Part shown: one piece after another, positions 1-11,293 of the stretch
Layout of the letters: the number at the start of each line of letters is the position of its first letter
How positions within the stretch are numbered: the first letter of the stretch is position 1
From: Akebia trifoliata
Taxonomy: Eukaryota > Streptophyta > Magnoliopsida > Ranunculales > Lardizabalaceae
Reading direction: 5' to 3'
Assembly (NCBI GenBank): GCA_017979445.1
Contig: CM030718.1
Location: 27,399,021 to 27,463,020, forward strand
DNA: 64,000 nt
Position numbers and translations under genes: made by a program
The notes under the pieces: generated by a model
The model's database searches: none
Seen by the model: only the letters and a program-made list of their open reading frames with translations
What the model was told of the DNA's origin: nothing

Positions 1-1090
1 GGTCCACGTTCCGTTGACCTTGGTTATATAAACCCTTACCTTCATTATGATGATGATGATCTCATCAAATACAAAAAAAAATCTAATTAGTTGGACTATT
101 TGATGGTTTCTCATTAATGATGATTAATGTAATTTATCCTTGATTGGATCAAAGTTTTAAAGCTCATCAAGTCAACTTAAAACTTGGCTGAGTCAAATTG
201 AACTTGATCGGATTGGATTTCGAGGTGATTCGGGCTCTAAACTTGATGGAACGAGCTCTCTGAGTCAACTTGATCAAATCATCGAAACGACTTGTAAACT
301 CGATTAAGTTATTAAAAGATATGTAATAACTTCGTGGAGAGCTAATAATAATAATTTTTATTTATTTTAACACAAAAAATAATTTTAAATTATTGATAAT
401 TTTTATATATTTTTATTTGAGTTGATTCACGAGTAGGGTATACCACGATAAGAAAAAAAAAAAAAAGAGAGGCTCAAATGACACTTGAGGCATAAAATCA
501 AATGTATGGTTGAGATGTGAGAAAAAAAACACACTTTTTCTAGACATTAAGACTGATTTCTCGGGATTCATTTTTGTGATGAATGTCCATGGTATACCCA
601 AAAATAGTTTTCCACCTCAGTTGTACCTTTGAGGCTCTACCTAAAATACCGTTTAAGGCATAGTCACAAAGTCGGAGTATGGCTTTAAATTTGCAAGGGA
701 AAACTTTAGAAGAAAAAATTTGAAAACGGGAAAAAACAATAAAAATAAAAGATAAAAAAATATATGAAATATATATATAATGAAAATTCATAAAATCAAA
801 TTATTATCATCAAATCTCAATTTTTTATATTTATGAGTCACCAAATTCTATTATGTATCAAATCCCACATTGAAAAAACAAGAAAATATTTAATTTTTTC
901 TCTTGTGAGAAAAACGTGAAAAAAAAGAAAAATTTAGGAACAAAACGATGTTTTTTTCTTGTTTTTTAATCGTTAGAGATGCAAGACACATTTGTTTTAA
1001 ATCATCGTTTTTTGTTACTATGGTTTGAGGTTAATAGTTCCACATGTGTGGATGCGTGGATGTGCGAGAATTGTATTTCATGTATTTCTA
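1..1090. other. AT-rich intergenic DNA, no gene seen
   Basis: No reading frame here resembles a known protein. The stretch is AT-rich with A-runs and scattered TTGATC/TTGACT-like words near 180-300. Short open frames lie in low-complexity sequence and are not credible genes. Confidence 0.6.
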
Positions 1091-1095
1091 GTTCC

Positions 1096-1790
1096 GAATC
1101 CAGATCCTATACGCCTAGGGTAGAGAATCGAAACCCTCCTCCCACACCTCAATACATGTCACCTAAGCCACAATTCAAGAAAAGAGTCCATATTGTATGT
1201 ACTTGGAGTGGAGGATCGAAATGCTCCTCTCACACTAATTCAAGGAGATTTAAAAAATGAGATATTATAGGCATTACTTCCTTGGATTGTAGCTTATGTG
1301 GCATGTATTGAGGTGTGGGAGGAGGATTTCAATCTTCCACCCCAAGTGGAGAAGAACCCAAAGAAAATTATGAAAAAAGAGATATTTTAATTTCTAAGAT
1401 TACGGCTTTCATGGCATATATTGAGGTGTGGGAGGAGGGTTTCAATCCTCCGCCCTAAGTGTATAGGGTCCAGACTTAGTCCAGATTTTGTACATCTAAG
1501 TGGAGGATTGAAACCCTCCTTCTACACCTTATTACATGTCACGTAAGTCACAAACCAAGTGAATTATGAAAATGAGATATTTTAGGTTTTAATTTATAAA
1601 CTGGCATATATTGAAGTGTGGGAGGAGGGTTTCAATCCTCCACCCTAAGTGCATAAGATCCGGACTCATGAAATTTTGAAAGGAGATATATTTTAGGGTT
1701 TAACGTATAAGATTGTGGCTTATATGGCATGTATTGAGGTGTGGGGGGAGAGTTTCATTCCTCCACCTTGGGTGTATAGGATTCAGATTC
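1096..1790. repeat. Cluster of about seven direct and inverted copies of a ~70-bp unit
   Basis: A unit containing TTGAGGTGTGGGAGGAGG, then TTTCAATCCTCCACC, then an AAGTGTATAGGATCC-like end recurs. Copies lie on the plus strand near 1288-1350, 1401-1475, 1600-1672 and 1710-1790. They lie on the opposite strand near 1096-1170, 1200-1245 (degenerate) and 1483-1560. Each unit holds its own short inverted repeat (GGAGG..TTTCAATC..CCTCC). The mixed orientation suggests nested or repeated insertions of a small inverted-repeat element rather than a simple satellite. No protein is encoded. Confidence 0.8.
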
Positions 1791-2109
1791 TTCTAGCTCT
1801 ACCTACCAAGAATTTAAATTTGAAATCAAATCCGTAACGACATGATTTACTTGTGGAGCGCCCATTAAGCCACTATCACATCATCAAAACTCGTGTTTGG
1901 AAATGACAAATTTTTTAACTATAAACTTGATGCAATCCTCTATCCAGGCTTGGTGCCAGTAATGTAGCGTAAAGAAAACATTTAGAGAGGCAGTGGTGAC
2001 AATTGTCTCACCTTATATTCCAAATATTGGGGTCGAGAGTGATTTTACAATGTCTTCATTTTTTTTTTTTTTTGTACAAGTCATGAAGACTAACATCAAT
2101 CCTATATTT

Positions 2110-2282
2110 AGGTCTTGTTTTGGTAAAAAGTAGTTAAAAAGAAAGTAATTTTATAAGGTAGAAAGTAGTTTCTTTTAAGATATTTTATTTTTAAAAATAA
2201 TTTTCTAAAATGAATTCAAACTTATTTTAAATTTTCAATCTTTTTTTTTAAATTACTTTTTTAAATATATCCAAACAGACTC
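2110..2282. mobile_element. MITE-like element with GTTTGG ends, copy 1
   Basis: The left end reads AGGTCTTGTTTTGG and the right end CCAAACAGACTC, an imperfect terminal inverted repeat. The interior is A/T-rich with AAGTAATTTT and AAATTACTTTTT words that are themselves inverted. Related copies lie near 2981-3150 and at 44745-44960. No clear target-site duplication was found. The terminal sequence resembles hAT-type MITEs common in plants, but this is inference. Confidence 0.55.
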
Positions 2283-2403
2283 TTGCAAGTTTTCTATGTA
2301 TGCAAGAAATAAATTTCAAATTTAATTTTTTTGTAGGTTTTGGAGTCATCACAAGGTACCCAACGAGGACAAACTTAGATCATCCCAAGGTGGCACTATG
2401 CTT

Positions 2404-2672
2404 CGGGTGGATTTACAATGGGGACACTTGCCCCATAAGAATTTTCAAACTCTAAGAATGCATGGGCGATTGTGACTGATAACGACGGCGTATAAAAAAA
2501 ATATGTCATTATTACCCTTATAATTTATTTTTATTTTTATTTTTTTTCATTTTTTTATTTTTTTACTTGCACCCACAAAAATAACATTTCACTCTTAGTT
2601 GCCTTTAGGAAAATATTTCCACTCTAGGTTGTCCCTCCCCCCGGGTTGGCAAAATCTTGGCTCCGCCCTGGG
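2404..2672. mobile_element. Degenerate hAT-type MITE (GGGCGGATTTA / AGCTCCGCCC family), copy 1
   Basis: It begins GGGTGGATTTACAATGGGG and ends GGCTCCGCCCTG, with an interior CACTCTTAGTTGCC motif shared with better-preserved copies at 26355-26540 and 46763-47006. The interior is expanded by T-rich tracts. No intact target-site duplication is visible. Confidence 0.65.
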
Positions 2673-2980
2673 TTTGGACTTGTGTTACAAGATTCATTTC
2701 TATTAGACTGAACCATGAACATGTACAAAGCAAACCAATTTTCGATATAATTTGTACTAGGCATGCGACTATTAAAATAAATAAATTAAAACCATGTATT
2801 AAAACAAATAAAAAAATATTAAAAAAAATCAAATTCAAGACCAAATATGAAGACACCTGAAACTCAACTCAATAAAAAACATAAAATAAAATAAATTCAA
2901 GGCAAGTATCACACAAAAATTGATCTCAAATTCAAAATTTTTTTTGAAAAAAAGTCATGTATGACTCTTTCATTCTTTTC

Positions 2981-3150
2981 TATCGTTTGTTTGGATAGAA
3001 CGTAGAGAGTAGGTATGAACAAAATAATTTTGGGAGAAAGTAACTTTTAGAAAATATAAAATAATTTCATTTTACTTTTTAAGAAGTTAATAGTTTTTTC
3101 ACTTTTGAAATGAATTCAAGCAAATTTTTTAACTTTCAAAAGTTAAAAAA
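2981..3150. mobile_element. MITE-like element with GTTTGG ends, copy 2 (right end unclear)
   Basis: It starts GTTTGTTTGGATAGAACG and has AAAGTAACTTTTAGAAAAT, GAAATGAATTCAAG and AAGTTAAAAA segments like the element at 2110-2282. The right terminus has decayed into poly-A and poly-T. Confidence 0.4.
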
Positions 3151-3179
3151 AAAAAAAAAATTTACCTTTTTTTTTTTTA

Positions 3180-5380
3180 TGCGTATCAAGAATTGATCAA
3201 CCTATATAGAGACCAATCTATTAAGTCCTTAGTATACGAATTAAAAAAATTATTGGCGAAGAGGGAGACAGGTTGATTGGTACATTATTTTGAAAGATTG
3301 ATAGGTTGATGGATACATGGTTCATATCCAATAACGATATTGCCAAATGATCCTAATCGTTACTGTATTTCGGAAAAAAGAGGTAAAGTAGCAAACCTTT
3401 TAACAATGGAGGACGAAGGACTACGAACAATGGGTCCGACTTTGAAGGAACCCTCCTTGTTAAAAGACACATCGTTTGGAATTTATTTCACACCCCTACA
3501 TTTCTGTTAAAATTTGAAATTCCTCATTGAAAATGCCCATGTAATCCAATGGAGAGAGTTCCTTCAAAATTTAAAAGTAGGCTGCCAGTTTCAAAGTTTT
3601 TTTCACGAGTAGAATTATGAAATGGATTCAATTTTGGGTTTGGGCTGATTTGATGGCCGTAAGAGAAAGAAGTACAAACTGTCACAAAATTCTTCAATTT
3701 TTTCCAAAAATTCCATCAAATAAGGACCAATCAATTGATCAACGAATCGATTAATTATTCAGCGATACCATCATTCTCCTTCTTTTTCAAAATCTCATTA
3801 AACATTCTTTTATTTTCTTACTTTAATATAAGATAAGAAACTTGATTTTTCCCTCGTAATCTTCAACTTCTAGCAAAAAAAAATTTTACCCTTCAACGTC
3901 AATATTTTATTTTCTTCAATCTTTAAACCTCAAGAACAAGATACCATTTTTAGGGAGGTTGAAGATTACAGATTTATGAATTAAAGAAACCTCAAAAACA
4001 TCATCTATATAATCTCTAATTTTTTTCCTCTTAAAAAAATTAAAAAAAAAACTTTCTCGGATTTATCCAAATTAACCGCCTAAATAATTACCAAATCCAA
4101 ACTTGGTCTATTTAAATTAGAATGAGTTAAGGAAAGCCAAAACCAGGCAATGATCTATATGAAAGTCAAATATTTCCATTAAACCAGAACATGAACACAT
4201 TCAATGTCCACATACCTAACGGTTGGTGGGAAGAGTTTGACCATCTCAATGTTCCATCCATCCCCCAAAAAGGGGGGAGAAACATTCAATATTTTCTAAG
4301 TCTATTTTTCTGATTTGGATCATAAATCCTCAAAATTATGAACCCAACGTCTTGTTATTGCTATTTTGGGTTTTCTCCTTAATTAGTGACAATTGCCCCC
4401 CCCCCCCCCCCCCCCCCCCCTCGCCCCATTATCTGTGGTATAAAAAGGTAAAACGATAAATTTGAAAGAGTATTATTGAAAAAGGAAAAATAATATAAAA
4501 AATTATAAGGTATTTTTAAAAAGGGGTAAAAAAGAAATGACAATAAAATTGGGGGTATTCTTGAAAAGGGAAAGAAGATAAAAGACAAAAGAGAAGGGAT
4601 GAACATCCTCGAAATAAATTATTTATAGGATATAAATCTTGAGAAAAAAGAGGGGCAAATGTCCTATTTTGTTATATACTAGAATTCACTCGTGTCATAG
4701 GTACGACATGGGCATTCTCTTTGGGATTAAAGGGTTAAAAGCAAAAGAAAAATAAAATCAAGGGGTATTATTAAAAATATTGAGATTAAAGGGTAAAAAA
4801 TAAAAAACAATATAGTGGATTAAAAGAGAAAAAATGAAAATCTAGTAAAGATAGAGAGAGTGAGCAGAAAGACAATACAGTGGATTCCACTAAAACTATA
4901 ATTGGATGGGATGTTTATTCTAATTGTATGAAAGTTTATCCACGATCAGGACCAGTAGACTCATGTAAAAGGAGCTCATATGCTCAAACATAATCCCAAC
5001 CATGTAAATGTGAAATCCAATAATCGGAATAAAAGATGTGTCCCAAGAATATATAATGAATCCCTAACATAAATCTCAATAATTAGATTTCACATTTACA
5101 TGGTCAATTATGTACGTGAGCAATGAACATAGGAGTTCAATTTCATGCGTCTAATGATCCCAATAACAAAACCTGTATTTTCAGCTTTCGAAAGGCCTCG
5201 AATATGGCCTTCCTTATCTTATTTGCTCAAACACGATCTCACTAGAATGATACCTGTTATGTAAACACATTCTCTTTTATAACTTATAATGGATAATATC
5301 TCTTAAGATCAAATTGATTTTGTTTAACTTACAATTGATAATATTCATTCCTATCCAATACCCATAATTTATTTGCATTG
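3180..5380. other. Intergenic repeat-rich DNA, no gene seen
   Basis: No protein similarity is recognised. The stretch contains a pure run of 25 C at 4396-4420 and a GA/AT-rich block at 4440-4900 with repeated TATTATTGAAAAGGG and GACAATA-type words. The intron of the TLDc gene near 15890-16110 has similar words and the same ending (GGATGTTTAT after an ATTGGATGG-like word), so these are probably copies of one degraded dispersed repeat. Confidence 0.5.
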
Positions 5381-5409
5381 ATTGATACAATTATTCATTA
5401 CAGATATTT

Positions 5410-5782
5410 ACACTTGTTATAGAGGTTTTCAGCGATTTTTTGTGCTTTGAGCTGAAAAAGTTGGAAAAGGGCGTTTGTTGGTAACAGCTTATGCTTCAAT
5501 AGCTTTTGCGAGAAGCTCAAAATTACGTTTTTGAGAAACCTTCTTGGGGTTGCTTTCACACACGAGCCACTATGAGAAGTTAACACCAAAAAAACATATG
5601 GGGTCATTCTTCTTAACTCATCGATCAAACAACAAAATCAATTTGACCTCTCTCTACTACTTCTTCATCAACTTCTATAATAAACAAGATTCTCCTAGAC
5701 TTGCACCTTCCCAAACTTTGGGCTTTTGCTTCTCCCAAACATAGAATCCTAAAGAACTGAAATCTGTAACAAACAAACCCTT
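5410..5782. mobile_element. MITE-like repeat (GTTTGTTAC family), copy 1
   Basis: This ~370-bp stretch aligns by eye over most of its length with 22024-22399. Shared words include GTTTTTGAGAA, TATGAGAAG, AATCAATTTGACCTCT, TTCTATAA..AACAAGATT and AGAATCCTAAAG. The right end, CTGTAACAAACAAACCC, is the inverted form of the other copy's left end, GGGTATGTTTGTTACG. Short open frames across it on both strands are incidental. Confidence 0.7.
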
Positions 5783-5889
5783 ACAATTGATAGTATTCTC
5801 TCCCATCTAGTATTTGAGATTTTCTCATACTTGAAAGCTTTTAGACAAATTCCATAGCTGAGACAATATTTTAATTTTTTTTTCCTTTT

Positions 5890-5971
5890 TGTGTGTGTGT
5901 CTGTGTGTAAACAAGGCTTGAACCTGTGACCTCAAAGTGGGATTACAATAGGCCTATCAAGAGAGCTACAT
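5890..5971 (-). mobile_element. tRNA-derived SINE head
   Basis: On the minus strand this reads TGTAGCTCTCTTGATAGGCC (pol III A-box-like), then ACTTTGAGGTCACAGGTTCAAGCC (B-box GGTTCAAGCC, at positions 5914-5937), then a CA-rich simple-sequence tail. A/B-box spacing and order fit a tRNA-derived SINE. The copy at 9721-9808 shares the same ACTTTGAGGT..GTTCAAG block. It is not a functional tRNA because no cloverleaf can be drawn. Confidence 0.65.
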
Positions 5972-5999
5972 TCAAGTAAAAAATATCTTGACAAGATTT

Positions 6000-8074
6000 G
6001 AATCAATAATTATCAATTTCACAGTATTATTATATCATTGTTGGCTTTATTGCTTCTAAGTTGCAATAAATCATTAATATTTTATTTCAATCAATTTTTT
6101 TCTTGTAAAAAGAAACTTATTGCCTACTTTATATCATTGCTTGTTGGACACAAAAGCATGGGACGACATTGGATCTTAAAAGAACACTCTAAATGCACAA
6201 TTATGAATTGGTTCAGGTATAAAGTTTGGCACATAAAGCTGATAACAACTACTAACAAGGATTTTAAAACCACACCTTCAAGTGATGTCTCTCCATCACA
6301 TGGGGAAATCAAAATATGTCATAAACAAAGAGAGAAAAGGGATCAATTTTAAATTCTTAACTTAATGAAACTTCAATTCCTCAACTCCCATACTTGATGA
6401 AGTATATATGCAGAAACATTAAGTGATAGAGGCCTTGAAATTAGCTTACAACTGTTTCTCTATGTAGAAGAGAGTGAGAATTGAAATCCACAAATTAAGA
6501 GCTATTAAGAACATTCAGAATCCACAAATTAAGAGCTATTAAGAACATTCAGAAAATGGTGGTTGTAATGCTTATACAGCCTGTAATGTTTACAGTGTAT
6601 CTCTTTGCATTAACCTATGGCAAGATTCAATGTCATTTATCAAAGATGTACATGTCCAAATAGTCGAGAGTCCAGTCTTTCTGATTGTGGAAGTTGTTGG
6701 AGTTGACGACAGCCATGCACCACTTGTATCGGTGTTCTTGCGGACACCAACACCCTTTTCTTTCAAGAGGATTCACAACATGTCAAGCCCCGATAAGATT
6801 ATTACCTTTGTATCGAACTAAATCACATTAATGGAGCCTCGAACTGGTATGAGTTGTCAACTTAGACCTTTACCCAAGCATTGTCCCAAGGTGTCTCCCA
6901 TGCAACGAGAGCCTTTAGAAAGCATGGAATGCTCATCGTGACTGCACGTCAAGAGGTTGGATACTATGTCTTTAGAGATGTTAGGACGTTATGTACTCTA
7001 CGATGCATCAAAATAGTAGGGCAAAGTAAGAGATAAAACTTTGACCATTATTCAACACAAATATTGTATAATTTTAAGAAGTGCATATAGAAATATTGCA
7101 GAGTCCAATAATTTGGAAAATGTTTGGCGTTCTACTTGGAGCACATATTTTAGTAGGATGTGGCCCCCCACCAGGACTGGGTGGTGCAAATTCATGGGCT
7201 ACTAATATGATTTCTCTATTTGTTATTTACGAAACGAAAGATGTTATGCACAGATCAGATTCGAGTTCCTATTAGATTATCCTATATAGTCAAACAGATG
7301 ATGATCATCATTTGATTTCTTATGTTGGGCTCTAGGGCGAGTAATCAACTTTCGCTTAGTAGAGTTGCGAGGAATTGAAGAGTTACAACTTTATCAAGGT
7401 GGATGTTGCAAACACTCCCAAACAGATCCCAAATGCATCCAATTCGATTAAAAAAACCTACCTGTCAACGTTGACCGAATTTTCAGAAGGAATAACAAAG
7501 TGTCTCCCAACTAAACAAGCTCGAGTACTCCCACAGTTGACAAAGGAGTTCACACCCTATAAACATTGCCACCCCCTCAGAAAGCTAAGGTTATCATGCC
7601 CCCTAAATACAAAGTCATCCGATCAGTTAACCATCCTATTTTCTTACATGTTCCACCTTAATTTTAAGTTTCCATCAGATCACTATGAGATTGGTCAACG
7701 TTGCGAACAGTGTTGTCAAATGCCGTCCTATACCCCCCAAATTATGCTATCTGCCAACATGCGATGGCATATTTTTTTTCAAATTTCTTGCAGCATATGC
7801 AATGTGCGAAATCACATATGCTAGTAAACAACATTGGTTGCAAAATACTAATTACTAAGTACCCTCCAAAACAAATGGAGTTTGTCTATTAACAAGAGAT
7901 CAATGGAGAATAATGAGAATTTGAAATTATAGGATTTGTGGGTAATTTGAAATAATGTGGATCTTACATGCAAGAGAGAACCTTACAGAGAAACTAAATC
8001 GCTTGGACATAGAAACAAAGGCTTAGTACTTGAAAATACAAAACAAATTGAATACGGGCTCGCAACAGCCTTGA
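6000..8074. other. Intergenic region, no recognised gene
   Basis: Several open frames of 60-150 codons occur (for example 7375-7824 on plus, opening at TTG). None matches a protein family I know, none has convincing exon partners, and codon use is not distinctive. The stretch holds a perfect 34-bp tandem duplication at 6485-6552 and otherwise nothing I can name. Part of it is presumably 3' flank of the minus-strand gene ending at 8075. Confidence 0.45.
6485..6552. repeat. Perfect 34-bp tandem duplication
   Basis: The unit AATCCACAAATTAAGAGC.. (34 bp) occurs twice head to tail at 6485-6518 and 6519-6552 without mismatch, indicating a recent local duplication. Confidence 0.9.
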
Positions 8075-11000
8075 TTAGCCTTCCAGGATTTGCTGCCGCT
8101 CAAGTTTGGTTATATTTTCATTCAACAGACTGGCAGTGTCATTTAAGGTATCGTTACTGCCTCTACATTGTAGCAACTGCTCCCTAAGATCCCTCACAAG
8201 CTCACTGAGTCTCTGAATGTTCTTCTCTTGGGATAAGATGATCTGATATTGTCACAAACAATTCATGTATCAAGTATATTAAACAATAAACTACAGAACT
8301 TGGATCAAATTGACCTTTAGTAGAATCATATATGTTTTGAAGTACATATAATTTATTAAAGCACCTATAATTCATAGTTGGTCAAAATAAAGCAAAAGTG
8401 CGCTACTGATCATGTGAACCCAAAAGTGAAGAGACGCCTTTATTGAGAGAGGCAGACGAGATTAATCGATAGGAGCCAAAGTGCGCTATTAGGGTTTAAT
8501 AGTTTGGAGTAGAGTCCATGACTTTTCTCAGTGTCTCTGTTTCTCAAACAACAATAGTACATGCACGATTTGAAGTTTGTGCATGCAGGACTTTGATCAA
8601 ACAAAATACATGAATAATGATAAAAAGATAATACAATGAAATAATAACTAATTATAATAATTTCTCGAAGGTTAGTTCAAGACCAACCAATTTGTGTAGA
8701 GCTGATATTCTCTTAAGCTGATTGTGTGTATCTGATATTTAATGGGCATTATCACACTTCTGATATGAGATCTTGACTCTTGAGGATATAGGTGCTTGGA
8801 TCAGTCTAATACTCGATGAGAACCATAAGAGTTTCTACGATGTAGTGCAGAGCCACGGAGTCTATTCTTGGTTACCTTTTTAGATTTCAATTATAGGGGG
8901 AAAGAAGGCCTATTTACAGACAAAAGACACTGACTTTTCATGCATGATCAAATCCATGAACCATGCCATCTACTTTTCGTTAAATGATAGATATAGTTTG
9001 TTTATCTTTCCTCAGATTAGTGTTGGATGTACAGTGAAGTAATCAAACCCTTAATAAATTTATACTTTTTCCACACACAAAAAGGTAATCAAACCCAACT
9101 TGTTGCGGATAGTAGTTCCTCATGAGTTGTTTTGTACCATCATGTTCACTTGGGTACTTTTTTTTCGTATCGTGGCTATCCCCACCCTTCGGGTGAGACT
9201 AAAACCACAGTCACAGGCACTGCCCCCTCGGAAAGTCCTACATGCAACCGGACCCTGGAGGGTGGCCCCAAGAAATTCATTGCTTCGTGGGTTTTGAACA
9301 CTTGACCTAATGTTCACTTGGGTACCTGAATGACTCATGATAAACAGAACAGTAAGCTTGCTTATAAGGAAATCATGTCACATTCAATACCTCTAGCTGT
9401 GTATGTCAAGTATGTTTTCATTTCAACCATAGATATGATGATTATACCAAGGGTGCATCAATAAATCCCAAAAAGAGGTTAGTATAACTCCTTCACATGA
9501 TGCGTGTATCCCCCACATATATGGATGAATTGCAGTTATTTTAAAACACATAATATCAGGCAAAACAACACGATAACTAAAGTCACTGGATTGTGATAAA
9601 TTCTATGGATTTTAGACTTCTAATAGTATCAAGGACAATATGATCTGATTAGTCCTGTTAACAATAATGTATGCAAAATAGAGAAACATGCTGAAGTCCA
9701 TCATCACATACTCCAATAGTTATTTTTATGGGTAAGCTGGACTTGAACGCATAACCTCAAAGTTGTTTTGCAATGTGTCAAACCAACTGAGCTATGGATC
9801 AAAGCCACAGTAGTAAGTATTATTAGAAACATATTAAAGATCATTATGTTGACACTGATTAAAGAAAACAAAACAAAGGGAAAAAAAGTAAGAAATATCA
9901 TTATGTTGAGATCATGCCAAATGGTTGGCAGATGATAGGCATAAACTTCTGGCATGAAAAACTCATAGCTTTGATAATGGAGGATTGCTGGATTTAGAAG
10001 CATTTGAATTTAACCACCTCGGATTTAGAAACTTCTTGCACGGACAAATAACTTCAAAATGAGTTAAGAGTTTTTGAGATTAAAGCCCAAGAATGCTTGA
10101 ATCCATGTGAATGAGATACAAATAATGGAACGTTGAGTAATCTAGTAAAATATGAACCATCGCATAAAGATTCATGAATATGTTGAATTTTTCTTTTTGT
10201 CTGAAAATAAATCAGAACAACAGAATTTCAATACCATCCAAACCTATGTTACCTATTTTGTCTGAAAAATAAATTAGAACAACATGATGAACTGCAAACC
10301 ACTTCGCAATTCAATTCGCACATAATTCGTGAAAGTAATGAACCAACTGTACTCCTTTATTTTTGTTGATATTAGAGATGCCCCTCCCTTGTTTTGTCAC
10401 TATTAGAGTCCATTATTTTGTTATTGTTAGATATACCTTTTTGAAAAATAATATTCCCACCACCTTTCTCAAATTTAGAAAGACCCTTTGACCTGGGTCA
10501 TCTTCTCTAATTAATTTAAATGACCTAGATACCCTTTATAAAAATACCTCTATGAACCAGGTTCTTTCTAGAGTAGCAAACCATGAATAACGAACCCAAA
10601 TTCGAATTGAGCGAATTAGCAAACTAGTTAACATAGATCCAAACCATTGATAAACATTATTTTCCTAAGGGAACAATGAAAAAGAATCTTTTAGTTACCA
10701 AATGTTGCAATTTTACCCTCAACCTCCTTTTTTTATTTATTATAGGTAAATGCTTTGTTAGTACAGGAATATTGTTAATTGTTAATCGTTAGTATAAGAA
10801 GTATGGGTTCAAGTGGTTTGCACCTAGGACCTAGGAATAACCTCCACAAGTCTTACCACTTAGCTAAGTGGCACTTCTTACCCTCAAGATACTATGCTAT
10901 AATGAAAAGTTACATTATATCTACGAACATGTCGAGTTTATGCCCATACGCGTGGAAGCATCATGTGCATGTTTCTTTGAGTACATATATCTTTAAAAAA

Positions 11001-11270
11001 ATGCAAAAAAAAAAAAAAAAAGCCTAAGAAGCCAAAAAAAAAAAAAATTGAAAAAATATATATAAAGAAATTAACAGAATTAGCAAAGAAATTTAAATAT
11101 TTAAGAATTACCTTTTCTTTTACAGTTTCCTCCCGCAAAGAAAACTGTTGCTGCTTTTGGGGAATACTCGGACTTCCTTCGACTTCATTCACAATTTGTT
11201 GTTTCCATTCAAACTGGGATGTGATTATGAGTATCAGCAACAGGAAAACAAACACGATGGGTCTTGACAT
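8075..11270 (-). CDS. Small membrane-anchored coiled-coil protein (108 aa, 2 coding exons)
   Basis: The coding exons are complement(11112-11270) and complement(8075-8242), separated by a 2,869-bp GT-AG intron in phase 0. Together they give 108 residues and a TAA stop. Residues about 4-19 form a single hydrophobic helix (VFVFLLLILIITS), most likely a signal anchor, followed by FEWKQQ. Exon 2 is charged and heptad-like (NIQRLSELVRDLREQLLQC) and predicts a coiled coil to the C-terminus (ERQQILEG). The unbroken helix across the splice junction (VKEK then IILSQEK) supports the join. A 5' leader intron is probable: acceptor at 11296-11295 and donor at 12071-12070 on the minus strand. I recognise the pattern as a conserved plant protein of unknown function and cannot name a role. 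The long intron holds at least three SINE insertions. Confidence 0.8.
9158..9309 (-). mobile_element. Full-length SINE with 16-bp target-site duplication
   Basis: The element is flanked by the perfect direct repeat ATGTTCACTTGGGTAC at 9142-9157 and 9310-9325. On the minus strand it starts TTAGGTCAAGTGTTCAAAAC (B-box-like), continues CCACCCTCCAGGGTCCGGTT and ends in an A-tract next to the duplication. The intact duplication suggests a fairly recent insertion. It lies inside the intron of the small coiled-coil protein gene. A shortened relative lies near 23370-23480. Confidence 0.85.
9721..9808 (-). mobile_element. tRNA-derived SINE head
   Basis: The minus strand reads CATAGCTCAGTTGGTTTGAC (A box) and, about 30 bp later, GGTTATGCGTTCAAGTCC (B box). 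It ends near an ATAAAAATA tail. It is related to the copy at 5890-5971. It is not a true tRNA because the acceptor and anticodon stems do not pair. Confidence 0.7.
10805..10876 (-). mobile_element. tRNA-derived SINE head
   Basis: The minus strand carries GCCACTTAGCTAAGTGGTAA (A box) and TCCTAGGTGCAAACCACTTG (B box) at tRNA-like spacing. This is a different SINE subfamily from 9721-9808. It lies in the intron of the 8075-11270 gene. Confidence 0.6.
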
Positions 11271-11293
11271 CGTTACTAGAAGCTCTCACATAA

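Noticed and set aside
5544..5744. Short open frame on plus ending CFSQT
   Set aside because: It lies wholly within a dispersed repeat that has a second copy at 22024-22399 without the frame.
7375..7824. 150-codon open frame on the plus strand
   Set aside because: It opens with TTG, matches no family I know, has low-complexity stretches and no plausible splice partners. It is probably chance.
9721..9808. tRNA gene on the minus strand
   Set aside because: A- and B-box sequences are present, but acceptor and anticodon stems cannot be paired. It fits a SINE head better.
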